A stretch of 11,847 nt of DNA from Propionibacteriaceae bacterium (GTDB lineage Bacteria > Actinomycetota > Actinomycetes > Propionibacteriales > Propionibacteriaceae): contig JAGQUI010000043.1 in the NCBI GenBank assembly GCA_020438595.1, positions 1 to 11,847 on the forward strand, read 5' to 3'. Made by a program: the position numbers and the translations under genes. The notes below the pieces were generated by a model. It was not told the DNA's origin. It saw nothing but the letters and a program-made list of their open reading frames with translations, and made no database searches. Shown in pieces: positions 1 to 6,802 of the stretch (the first letter of the stretch is position 1; the number at the start of each line of letters is the position of its first letter).

Positions 1-35
1 AGGACGAGGGCGACCTCACCACGCTGGAGGAGTGA
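1..35 (+). CDS. C-terminal end of an unidentified protein (partial)
   Basis: Reading from base 3, the window opens with codons for DEGDLTTLEE followed by a TGA stop at 33-35. The acidic tail, the actinomycete-like third-position GC, and the stop falling exactly against the stop of the convergent downstream gene make this a plausible gene end. Ten residues are too few to name a family. The gene begins outside the window. Confidence 0.5.
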   Translation, partial: DEGDLTTLEE

Positions 36-398
36 TCAGGCCTCGGTCGTGCCCTCGTAGAGTCCGATCGGGTTGCCGTCGGGGTCCTCGATCACTGCCC
101 ACCAGCTGGTCTCGCTGATCGGCTGCTTGCCCATCAGCGTCCTTGCGCCGGACTGCTCCGCCTTTGCGAGGGTGTCGGCGATCGAGTCGACCTCCACGTA
201 GGACCGGGGGTGGGTGAAGCCTTCGCTGCGGGGGGCGAGCCCGCCACCGGAGATCTTGTTGGGTGCCTGCCACATGGGGTACCCCTCGAAGCCGGGCACC
301 TCGGCGATCTGCCAGCCGAACAGTCCGGAGTAGAACTCCGTGGCCCTGGCGAGGTCCGAGACCGGGATGTCGATGTGGGTGATGTCTCCGTGGGCCAT
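36..398 (-). CDS. VOC (glyoxalase/bleomycin-resistance fold) family protein
   Basis: This is a 120-aa protein with the vicinal-oxygen-chelate fold, a superfamily of metal-dependent dioxygenases, lyases, isomerases and drug-binding proteins. It opens with a ThHIDIPVSDLxxAxxFYxxLFGW signature (residues 7-29), which is the usual first beta-alpha unit. It ends with the EDPDGNPIGLYE strand (104-115), typical of the last unit. Candidate metal ligands are His8, Glu69 (in SYVEVD) and Glu115. The length fits a single-domain subunit, which normally dimerises. I chose the ATG at 398 because AGGAGG lies 9 nt upstream; an in-frame start at 452 lacks this and adds 18 residues with no family resemblance. 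The substrate cannot be read from the sequence. Its stop directly adjoins the stop of the convergent gene at 33-35, with no spacer. Confidence 0.9.
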   Translation of the reverse strand: MAHGDITHIDIPVSDLARATEFYSGLFGWQIAEVPGFEGYPMWQAPNKISGGGLAPRSEGFTHPRSYVEVDSIADTLAKAEQSGARTLMGKQPISETSWWAVIEDPDGNPIGLYEGTTEA

Positions 399-640
399 TG
401 ACGGCTCCCTCCTGTCGGTTGTCTCAGTGTTACCCAGGCTTCCGGCATCCACCCGGGATCCGCGTCGTGGCGCACGGCTTCGTACGGCTCGGCGTCGCTC
501 CCCACGGCCCCGCGCCAGTGAGCGTCACCCTTCACGTTCCCTGGAGCGAGGCCAGCGGGCGGCCCCCTGACCCTCCGTGGAGGAGCGAGCATCGCGAAGG
601 GCGTCCGGTCGCGTGCTGTGGTGTCGGTGCGCGGGTTCGG

Positions 641-698
641 CGGCCCTTCGTGACGCGGTTCGGTTCGTTCCTCGCCGGACCGCTCCTCAGGGATCGTT
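641..698 (+). repeat. Dispersed intergenic repeat, copy A
   Basis: This copy runs from CGGCCCTTCGTGACGCG to CCTCAGGGATCGTT. It shares an exact 14-mer (CCCTTCGTGACGCG, 644-657) and a 13/14 match over its 3' end with copy C near the end of the window. The start CGGCCCTTCG is shared exactly with copy B. Internally, GCGGTTCGG (655-663) can pair with CCGGACCGC (675-683) as a 9-bp stem with one G-U pair and an 11-nt loop. It could therefore end transcription of the HNH gene reading from the right. There is no T-run, as is common in actinomycetes. Confidence 0.7.
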
Positions 699-731
699 GG
701 TGTCTGCGTGCACGCTCGGGGGCTGGCTCCG

Positions 732-784
732 CGGCCCTTCGCGACCCAGGGGCGTCTTCCTCACCGCGCCGTTCCTCAGGTCCT
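732..784 (+). repeat. Dispersed intergenic repeat, copy B
   Basis: This is a second, more diverged copy in the same orientation as copy A, about 91 bp to its right. It keeps CGGCCCTTCG-C-GAC at 732-745, TTCCTCACCG in the middle and TTCCTCAGG at 772-780. It starts 17 nt beyond the HNH gene stop in the direction of that gene's transcription, so a role in 3' end formation is possible. GGGGCG/CGCGCC in the middle can form a weak stem. Confidence 0.6.
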
Positions 785-800
785 GGGCGGGCCGCCCCTC

Positions 801-2168
801 TCACGCGGCGGGTGGCGGGCCGACACCCTGCGCAACTCCCTCATCACCGCATCCGACCGCGGCGAACCGCCCGTCTCGCGCGGGTCTTCGGTTCGCGTCC
901 ATCCGCGACGGCGGGACGAACTCCGGCACGCCGTCGAGCGCGATCCGCACCTCCCACTGGTCGCGGACCCCGTACCTAGCCGGCTCGACCAGGGCGTGGT
1001 GGTGGTGACAGAGCAGGACGAGGTTCGACAGCGCCGTCACGCCGCCGGCCCACCAAGGAGCGATGTGGTGCGCCTCGCACACCGCGTCGCGGGTGCGGCA
1101 GGTGGGGAACGCGCAGCCTCCGTCCCGCAGGCTCAGGGCGGCCCGAATGGCGGGAGTCACCAGCCGACGCTCGCGCCCCACGTCCAGCACCTCGCTCGGC
1201 CCGCCCAGCACCGCCGGGACGAGTTCGGCGTCACAGCACAGTTGGCGCAGCTCTGCCGCAGACAGCTCCTCACCGTCGGCGATGAGCCCGGCGCCCGCGG
1301 CGTCCCGGCGGAGGGCGTCGAGGTCGAGCTTCACCAGCACCCGCGGACGGTCGCCCCCCGACGTCGGCGCCTGCCGGGTCACCTGGTGGCGGTGGATCAT
1401 CGCGACGAGCGCATCGGCCCGGCGCTGCTCGGGCGACAGCGTCGGGGCCAGCGGGTCGCGTTCCTCGAGCGCCGACCGTCGCAACGACTCTGCGTGCGCG
1501 TCGAGCAGGGTCATCCACGCCTCGGCCTCGATGCGGGGGAGCGAGCCGTCGAACCGCACCGAGCCGCCGTCCCGGAAGAAGCGCAGCGACCGGCTGCGCT
1601 GGGCGGCTTCGGACTGCCGCTGCTGCCGTTCCTCCCGGAGTTCGTTCGCGTTCGCGGGCGCGACCTGCTCGAGCACCCGGCCCGCGCTGCGGGCGAGCTG
1701 GTCGGCGTCCATGCTGTCGGCGAGACCGACCAGCACCTGCTCGGCATCGCTCTGCTGGGCGGCGGTGAGCTGGGGAGCAAGCCCGTCGAGCACCTTCGTG
1801 ATCGCGCGGGCCTGGCCGGTGCCGATCCGTCCGCCGAGCGCGGCGTCGCCGACCAGCGGGTGCTGGTCGAGTTCCCGCGCCCGGTGCAGGGCACCGGCCG
1901 CTTCCCGCTTGGACAGGTTCTGCTCGATGCCCAGCCACGACGATGTCGGTGTGCCCGCAGCCCGCGGGGCAGCGTCGGCCTGATCGGCCTCGGCGAGCAG
2001 CAGGTCGGCGAGTGCCTGCATTCGCGAGCTGAGCCTCCGGGCCGTCCGGGCGCATTCCAGTCGTGCGTCGGGAGCGAGGCGCGAGCGGTCCGGGTCGAGC
2101 CGGTCCAGCGCAGCCGCAACCTCGGCCAGTGCATCACCGGCGCTGATCAGCCCGCTCGTTCCTGCCAT
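801..2168 (-). CDS. DUF222 domain HNH endonuclease (13E12-type)
   Basis: This is a 455-aa protein of the family called 13E12 repeat proteins in Mycobacterium tuberculosis. It has an N-terminal mostly helical DUF222 region (about residues 20-320) and a C-terminal HNH nuclease. The HNH part shows Cys352 and Cys357 (CAFPTC), then EAHHI (His367, His368), then Asn382 in SNLVLLC and CHHHH (387-391). These are the metal-binding and catalytic positions, so the nuclease looks intact. The C-terminal GVPEFVPP is also typical; the last 25 residues are a Gly/Ala/Pro-rich tail. The family's role is not established; many members are found in multiple copies and are DNA-damage induced in mycobacteria. The ATG at 2168 is preferred to an in-frame start at 2285 because family similarity begins just after it. 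It has no good Shine-Dalgarno, but a -10-like hexamer lies exactly 6 nt upstream, consistent with a leaderless mRNA. Confidence 0.9.
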   Translation of the reverse strand: MAGTSGLISAGDALAEVAAALDRLDPDRSRLAPDARLECARTARRLSSRMQALADLLLAEADQADAAPRAAGTPTSSWLGIEQNLSKREAAGALHRARELDQHPLVGDAALGGRIGTGQARAITKVLDGLAPQLTAAQQSDAEQVLVGLADSMDADQLARSAGRVLEQVAPANANELREERQQRQSEAAQRSRSLRFFRDGGSVRFDGSLPRIEAEAWMTLLDAHAESLRRSALEERDPLAPTLSPEQRRADALVAMIHRHQVTRQAPTSGGDRPRVLVKLDLDALRRDAAGAGLIADGEELSAAELRQLCCDAELVPAVLGGPSEVLDVGRERRLVTPAIRAALSLRDGGCAFPTCRTRDAVCEAHHIAPWWAGGVTALSNLVLLCHHHHALVEPARYGVRDQWEVRIALDGVPEFVPPSRMDANRRPARDGRFAAVGCGDEGVAQGVGPPPAA

Positions 2169-2174
2169 GGCACC

Positions 2175-2197
2175 AGTCAAACACCCGCCACAGACAG
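2175..2197 (-). promoter_or_regulatory. Candidate RecA-independent damage-type promoter of the HNH gene
   Basis: Read on the minus strand, the region gives CTGTCTGTG, exactly 8 nt, then TTGACT. The mycobacterial RecA-independent (PafBC-dependent) damage promoter is described as TTGTCRGTG-N8-TANNNT. The match is 7 of 9 in the upstream block, the correct spacer, and one mismatch at the important second base of the -10. Six bases separate the hexamer from the ATG at 2168, which is where a leaderless transcript would begin. This is suggestive only; the -10 mismatch is the main weakness. Confidence 0.35.
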
Positions 2198-2201
2198 TTT
2201 T

Positions 2202-2217
2202 TAGAACACATGTACGA
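2202..2217. promoter_or_regulatory. SOS-box-like LexA site upstream of the HNH gene
   Basis: TAGAACACATGTACGA matches the actinobacterial SOS box TCGAAC-N4-GTTCGA at 10 of 12 defined positions, with the correct 4-bp centre. It lies 34-49 bp upstream of the HNH start codon, in an A/T-rich patch that stands out from the GC-rich surroundings. Several 13E12-family genes in M. tuberculosis carry LexA boxes, so the gene family fits the site. The right half has GTAC instead of GTTC, which could weaken binding. Confidence 0.55.
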
Positions 2218-2281
2218 TCACCTGGAGAGGTGTTTGGCAAGCCTGACCAGACGGGCCGAACAGCCGTGGGGTGTTCGAGGC

Positions 2282-4516
2282 TCACGGATCAGGGAGCAGG
2301 TCGACCTTCCGCTTGGCCTCCCGCAGGTACTCCACCAGGCGCTGGTCCAGCTCGCTGGTCCGCGGAAGTGTCCTGACGTAGTGCCCGAACAGGAGCCGGA
2401 GCAGCTGTCGGATGGCGGGACGGAGCGCGCGCGGGATGTGGTCGTCGGCGGTGACGTACCTCGCGAGCGTCTCGCGGAGCAGGTTCACGTCGACCTCGCC
2501 CGCGTCCAGGGCGAGTGCGAAGACCTGGGCGACCGTGAGTCGCGCGATCCGCCGGCTCGCGTCCAGCAGGTCGTCCAGGTCGATCTGCTCCTCGGCACAG
2601 ATCGCCTGTTGCAGGGCCTCGATCGCCCGGGCGGCCTCGGCCGGACGCGTGCAGCCGGCGAGCAGGGCCGTCGCGATGGCGGTGGCTCCGTCGATCCGGC
2701 CCCAGCGCCAGTCGTGCAGCCGGAAGCCGGGAGCCAGGAAGGCGCCGAAGCCGCCCAGCTGTCCGGCCAGGAGCTTGTTCGCGCGGAACTGCTCGTCCTC
2801 TGCCGTCACGCAGCGCGGCGTGATCTGGTGCAGGGTGAACCGGGGGAACGGGTCGGTGGGGACCACCGCGACCGCCTGGGTGATCACCTCGGTCGCCAGC
2901 ACCCGTTGCCAGGCCTCGGCGACGGGGAGCCCGTTCGCATCGGCCCAGATGGTGACGAGCTCCTCCATCGGCCCGTAGACGTGCCGGTAGGTGTCGTCCA
3001 GTGCTGCGAGGACGGCCGGCTTCCTGCCGATGGTCCTCGCCACCTCCCGGGCCACGATCGCGTCGTTGATGTCGGCGAGCGCGGCCAGCTCGTCCTCGAT
3101 CCCCGCGATCCGGTCCAGCTGATCGGCCGGCAGCGGCGGTTCGGACCGGGCCTCCCGCGCGATGCAGCGCGCCATGCGGCGAGCCGCCCGGATGCCCCAC
3201 TGCCAGACCGGGCCGCCGGGCTGCACCCGGTACGGATCGAGCGAACTCGGGAACCCGACGCTGAGCGGCTTCAGGCTGGACTCGATGGGCTTGTCGTAGT
3301 CGACGAGGTACTGGCGCGCCCGGCACAGCTGGTAGGGCTTCAGGAGTGAGTTCGCCATCGACGCCAGTTGCGGGGTGGGGAACCGGAATCCGCCGACGCC
3401 CCGGCACCCGTCGAGGCTGAGGATCTCCTCGGCCCGCACGGCTCCCCGGACGGAATCCTCCAGCGCCGCCGACAACTGGCGGTCGTCGCTGGCGAGGTCG
3501 CTCTCCCGGAAGAGGGTGAGCAGCGGGCCGAGCAGGCTGGTCCAGCCGCTGGCGACGTCCACCGGCTTCGACTCGCTGGTGGGGGTGAGGTAGAGGAGCC
3601 AGCGTTCGCCCGGGTCCGACCTCGGCCGGCGGAGGATCTCCTCCATCACCGGCTGGAACGGGGCGTTGTCCAGGGCGCCACCGTCGAGGTGGTGGTGACC
3701 GGCCATCGTGAACGGCTCGAAGGCCAACGGGAACCCCGCCGAGGCCCTGGCGGCGTCCGCGATCGTCCCCAGGAGGCGGCAGGTTTCGTCCGGGTCGCTA
3801 CCGACGAACGCCGAGGTGACGACCTTCTGGTAGTTGCCCTGGGCGTCCAGTTCGAGATGGTTTCGGTGGACGCGCGGCGGTCGATAGGTGTGATCGGGGG
3901 CCCCGAGCAGTGCCTTGCCGTCGGAGAGGGGAGCCGCGCCCGGGCCGTCCGCGTCGAGCCGCGTGGAGGTGATGAAGAGGGTGACGTCGTCCTGCGCCGC
4001 CGGGAGGACGGCGCTGCACTCACCCGAGACCAGTTCCAGCAGCCTCGCCACCTCGTTCCGGAACCAGGTGCCGTTCAGGACCGAGGATCGTGGGGGACCG
4101 GAGAGCAGGGTGTCCCTGGTGAGGGATGCGCTCTTGAGCCAGAGCTGGCCCACGCCGTTCGACAGCGACCCCCCGGTTGCGATCGCGGTGGCGAGTGCGG
4201 CCGAGTCGAGTGCGCCAGCGCTGGTCCCCGCGATGACGTCCACGACGAGTTCGGTCCCGGCCAGCTCGAGGACCCGGGCCCAGGCGGTTCCGGGGGCACT
4301 CGTGCGGGCGCGATCGAGCTCGAGCGTGGCGCCGCCCATCCAGATGGCGTAACTGATCCCGCCGTTCATGACCACCCCGGCCCGAACGGTCTGCGGGCCC
4401 CCTGCAGCCCGGTGCGTGGGGGTTGCGCCGGAGTTCCGGCTGGTCTGCACGGTCGGCGGCGGAGCCGTCGGCGTGAGCAGCAGGGTCGGTGCCTGTTCGG
4501 GAGCCTCGGTGCTCAT
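2282..4516 (-). CDS. Patatin-like phospholipase with long C-terminal region (DUF3376-type)
   Basis: This is a 744-aa protein predicted to hydrolyse acyl chains from lipids with a Ser-Asp dyad. After a 45-residue disordered start come the oxyanion-hole motif VVMNGGISYAIWMGG (48-62), the nucleophile elbow GTSAG with Ser99, an ASxGFPLAFEPF segment (258-269) and the acid motif HLDGG with Asp278. All patatin catalytic elements are present. The remaining 450 residues are mostly helical and match what I know of the large actinobacterial patatin-related proteins with a DUF3376 region. I see no signal peptide or clear membrane span, so it probably acts from the cytoplasm on the inner face of the membrane. 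The ATG at 4516 has AAGGAGG 7 nt upstream and overlaps the stop of the membrane-protein gene as ATGA, so the two are translationally coupled. The frame stays open far upstream (to 5605), but that part is antisense-like shadow of the membrane gene. Confidence 0.9.
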   Translation of the reverse strand: MSTEAPEQAPTLLLTPTAPPPTVQTSRNSGATPTHRAAGGPQTVRAGVVMNGGISYAIWMGGATLELDRARTSAPGTAWARVLELAGTELVVDVIAGTSAGALDSAALATAIATGGSLSNGVGQLWLKSASLTRDTLLSGPPRSSVLNGTWFRNEVARLLELVSGECSAVLPAAQDDVTLFITSTRLDADGPGAAPLSDGKALLGAPDHTYRPPRVHRNHLELDAQGNYQKVVTSAFVGSDPDETCRLLGTIADAARASAGFPLAFEPFTMAGHHHLDGGALDNAPFQPVMEEILRRPRSDPGERWLLYLTPTSESKPVDVASGWTSLLGPLLTLFRESDLASDDRQLSAALEDSVRGAVRAEEILSLDGCRGVGGFRFPTPQLASMANSLLKPYQLCRARQYLVDYDKPIESSLKPLSVGFPSSLDPYRVQPGGPVWQWGIRAARRMARCIAREARSEPPLPADQLDRIAGIEDELAALADINDAIVAREVARTIGRKPAVLAALDDTYRHVYGPMEELVTIWADANGLPVAEAWQRVLATEVITQAVAVVPTDPFPRFTLHQITPRCVTAEDEQFRANKLLAGQLGGFGAFLAPGFRLHDWRWGRIDGATAIATALLAGCTRPAEAARAIEALQQAICAEEQIDLDDLLDASRRIARLTVAQVFALALDAGEVDVNLLRETLARYVTADDHIPRALRPAIRQLLRLLFGHYVRTLPRTSELDQRLVEYLREAKRKVDLLPDP

Positions 4517-5514
4517 TCCTGTGCCTCCTTCGGGGGCGTGCCGGAGTTCCGGACGTTCACGAGCTTGTTCATCACCGAGAACCAGAACGGTGCGCCCATG
4601 GAGATGGCCAGGGTGGAAAGGGCCAGGCCGCAGACCAGCGGGAACAGGCTGAGGTCCCAGGTTGTCCTGCACCACTGCTGGGGCCCGATCGGCAGGCCTT
4701 CCAGTTCGAGGGCCTTGATCTGGTCGTTCACGCACGTGGTCACGTCGTCGGTGCCCGACCCGTCCGTCGCGGGTTGGCAGGTGTTCGCGACCGCGGCGGC
4801 TGCGACCGCCGTGCGCAGCGGCTCGTTCGTCCACAGGTCGGTGGCGATCGCCACGGCGTCGATGTGGAAGACGACCACGACGAGTGCGGCGGCTGCGACG
4901 ACCCGGCGCTTCGCCCAGCGCCGGTAGGTGCCGTTGGCCCGGTCCATCTGGGCGTCGTACCACTTCTCTATCTGGGCGAGGAACGTGTCGATGCTCTGCC
5001 CGGCCACGGTCGCGAACGCCGAGAGGGCCTGTTTCAGCGTCTGCTCGGTCGCGGCCGCCGCGACGTCCGCGAGAGCGGGATTCTGGCCAGCGTTCTCCCG
5101 AAGCGTCTCGAACAGCGCCTTGGCGACGAGATCCCCGGGGATGTAGCTGGGGAGTGTCGCGTTGCCCTTGCGGTCGGTCTGCCGCAGCGCCTTGACGAGG
5201 CCGTGGTCGAGCAGTCCGGCCACGGAGACGGACGTCCTGTTCGAACTCGTTGCGCTGACAGCTTGCTCGTAGAGAGTGAGTTCCTGCCTGACCGCCTCGC
5301 TGTTTCCACTGAGGCGCTGCCAGAGCCGTTGGCGGGTGACAGTGAGGGCGTCGACGTTCTCGCCGAGCATCCGGGCGAGTCCGGCGAGCACGATTCTGGC
5401 GCGCTTCCTGATGATGTTGGCGAACCACTCGACCATGCCGGAGGCGAGCAGGGCGCCGAGGAAGAAGATGAACGACAATCCGAGAACGGTGTCGATGACC
5501 GGCTGGAGCGACAT
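4513..5514 (-). CDS. Three-pass membrane protein of unknown function, partner of the patatin
   Basis: This is a 333-aa protein with hydrophobic segments at about 6-26, 205-225 and 288-312. Residues 30-200 form a hydrophilic, helix-rich region between the first two. Segments that look conserved from homologues I recall are EWFANIIRKRA (29-39), PSYIP (122-126), IEKWYDAQMDR (182-192), LPIG (274-277) and SMGAPFWFSVMNKLVNVRNSG (305-325). Proteins of this type are scattered across bacteria and generally annotated as hypothetical. It does not resemble a transporter or receptor I can name. The ATG at 5514 has AGGAGG with a 6-nt spacer; an in-frame start 10 codons upstream has no such site. Its TGA shares the ATGA overlap with the patatin gene, which suggests the two act together at the membrane. 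Two cysteines (246, 261) in the loop before the last span could form a disulfide if that loop is outside. Confidence 0.85.
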   Translation of the reverse strand: MSLQPVIDTVLGLSFIFFLGALLASGMVEWFANIIRKRARIVLAGLARMLGENVDALTVTRQRLWQRLSGNSEAVRQELTLYEQAVSATSSNRTSVSVAGLLDHGLVKALRQTDRKGNATLPSYIPGDLVAKALFETLRENAGQNPALADVAAAATEQTLKQALSAFATVAGQSIDTFLAQIEKWYDAQMDRANGTYRRWAKRRVVAAAALVVVVFHIDAVAIATDLWTNEPLRTAVAAAAVANTCQPATDGSGTDDVTTCVNDQIKALELEGLPIGPQQWCRTTWDLSLFPLVCGLALSTLAISMGAPFWFSVMNKLVNVRNSGTPPKEAQE

Positions 5515-5662
5515 GCCCGGCCTCCTGGGGTAAAGGCGAAGCACGGATGAGGGGCGGGTGCGTGGCCCGGGGCTGGTCGGCCGCAGCCATCGGTCGGTCA
5601 GTCATCGATCAATGCGACTGTCTCCACCACGAATTCTCGATCCAGCGGATTCCGGCCGCAGC

Positions 5663-5688
5663 GATTCAGGTGAATCTTCGCTGATTCA
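5663..5688. promoter_or_regulatory. Candidate operator with three GATTCA half sites
   Basis: GATTCA (5663-5668), TGAATC (5671-5676) and GATTCA (5683-5688) form two overlapping inverted repeats with 2-bp and 6-bp centres. The outer half sites are 20 bp apart, about two helical turns. The cluster lies in the 209-bp divergent region, 36 bp upstream of the DUF2804 start and about 150 bp from the membrane-protein start. It is also locally A/T-rich. This fits an operator for a dimeric regulator, but no regulator gene is adjacent and no standard -35/-10 is obvious, so the target and its sense are unknown. Confidence 0.4.
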
Positions 5689-5723
5689 CATGCGTCCCGA
5701 CCGCGGGGACGGAGGATGGGGCC

Positions 5724-6710
5724 ATGGCCGAACGCGAACTCACCGAACCCGTCTCGCTGACGCGGCGGGACGGGTCGCTGAACCCGGACGCGGTGGGCTG
5801 GGCCCGGCGTCCGCTGGTCGACACCTCGGGCATCGGGGGACGCCGCGGCTGGCCGCGGAACAAGCGCTGGGAGTACTGGAACGTGGTCACCCCCACGCAC
5901 GTGCTCGCGCTCACCGTGTCGCTGGTCGACTACGCGGCCGTGCACGAGGTCTGGGTGCTCGACCGCCGCTCGCACCAGTCGTGGGGGCGGGCCGCGACCG
6001 TCCTGCCGCCGCGAGGCGCGGTGCTGCCGCCGGTGCTCGACTCGGGCCCGGCGCGGGCGCGGACGAAGGGACTGGCGATCGACGTGCTCCCGGACAGTGG
6101 TGCGGTCCGGCTCCGGGCCGAGGTGCCGCAGGTCCGCTTCGACGTGGCCGTGACCCGTCCGGTGGATCACGACTGCCTCGCGGTCGTTGTGCCGTGGTCG
6201 GCGCAGCGGTTCCAGTACACGGTGAAGGACGTCGCGCTGCCCGCGTCCGGGACGCTCACCATCGGCGAGGGTCGCTACGACGTGCCCGCGGGGCAGTCCT
6301 GGGCCGTGCTCGACCACGGCCGCGGCCGCTGGCCCTACGACGTGGCCTGGAACTGGGGCGCCGGTTCCGGCGTCACGGACGGCCGCGTGGTCGGTGTCCA
6401 GGTGGGCGGACGCTGGACGGACGGCACCGGCTCCACCGAGAACGGGATCCTCGTCGACGGACACCTGCACAAGATCTCCGCCGACCTCGACTGGGCCTAC
6501 GACCTCGCCGACTGGCGCCGGCCCTGGCGGGTCACCGGCGGGGGCCTCGACGCCACGTTCACGCCCGAGTACGACCGGCAGGCCCGGACTGACCTGGGCG
6601 TCGTCTCGGCACGCACCGACCAGTGCTTCGGCTGGTGGTCGGGCAGGTTCGGCGATGTGGCGTTCGAGGGCCTCTACGGCTGGGCGGAGGACGTGCACAA
6701 CCGCTGGTGA
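5724..6710 (+). CDS. DUF2804 family protein
   Basis: This 328-aa protein fits DUF2804 over its full length. It begins with RELTEPVSLTRRDGSLNPDAVGW (4-26), the usual family opening. It has RNKRWEYWNV (45-54) and the central family hallmark DHGRGRWPY...WNWGAGSG (197-216). The family is predicted to be beta-rich, lipocalin/CrtC-like, and its biochemical role is not known to me. There is no signal peptide or membrane span, so it is probably cytoplasmic. The ATG at 5724 has GGAGG at 5711-5715, a spacing of 8 nt. It is transcribed divergently from the membrane protein-patatin operon and followed after 92 bp by a VOC gene, which may or may not be co-transcribed. Confidence 0.88.
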   Translation: MAERELTEPVSLTRRDGSLNPDAVGWARRPLVDTSGIGGRRGWPRNKRWEYWNVVTPTHVLALTVSLVDYAAVHEVWVLDRRSHQSWGRAATVLPPRGAVLPPVLDSGPARARTKGLAIDVLPDSGAVRLRAEVPQVRFDVAVTRPVDHDCLAVVVPWSAQRFQYTVKDVALPASGTLTIGEGRYDVPAGQSWAVLDHGRGRWPYDVAWNWGAGSGVTDGRVVGVQVGGRWTDGTGSTENGILVDGHLHKISADLDWAYDLADWRRPWRVTGGGLDATFTPEYDRQARTDLGVVSARTDQCFGWWSGRFGDVAFEGLYGWAEDVHNRW

Positions 6711-6802
6711 GGGCAATGCGTACAAGCCGTCACTGCCGGGCTGCGGAAGTGTCGGAGGCGGGTTCCACAATGGCGAGTGCCACCCGACCAAGGAGGATTC
6801 CC

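Larger units (their letters stand above)
399..800. other. 402-bp non-coding interval between two minus-strand genes
   Basis: No open frame here has a credible start, ribosome binding site or recognisable protein. The left part (399-640) contains the Shine-Dalgarno and presumed promoter of the VOC gene plus a small CCTCC-GT-GGAGG hairpin at 572-583. I recognise nothing else there. The right part (641-785) holds two copies of an intergenic repeat, annotated separately, which lie downstream of the HNH gene stop. Confidence 0.6.

Noticed and set aside
641..784. Short direct repeats considered as a CRISPR array
   Set aside because: There are only two diverged copies, no regular spacer unit and no cas genes; they are an intergenic repeat family.
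708..2204. 498-codon plus-strand open frame
   Set aside because: It is antisense to the intact HNH endonuclease gene and has no ribosome binding site or recognisable domain.
2257..2277. CGAACA-N9-TGTTCG inverted repeat as a second LexA site
   Set aside because: The half sites resemble a LexA box but the 9-bp spacing is wrong (4 bp needed). It is more likely a weak hairpin just after the patatin stop.
2169..2285. 39-residue N-terminal extension of the HNH protein
   Set aside because: It would run through the SOS-like site and promoter region and shows no family similarity; the ATG at 2168 fits both the promoter geometry and the domain boundary.
4517..5605. In-frame open stretch extending the patatin to 1107 residues
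   Set aside because: It lies over the membrane-protein gene in another frame, is rich in Arg/Pro/Gly as expected of a GC-rich shadow, and the ATG at 4516 has a strong ribosome binding site.
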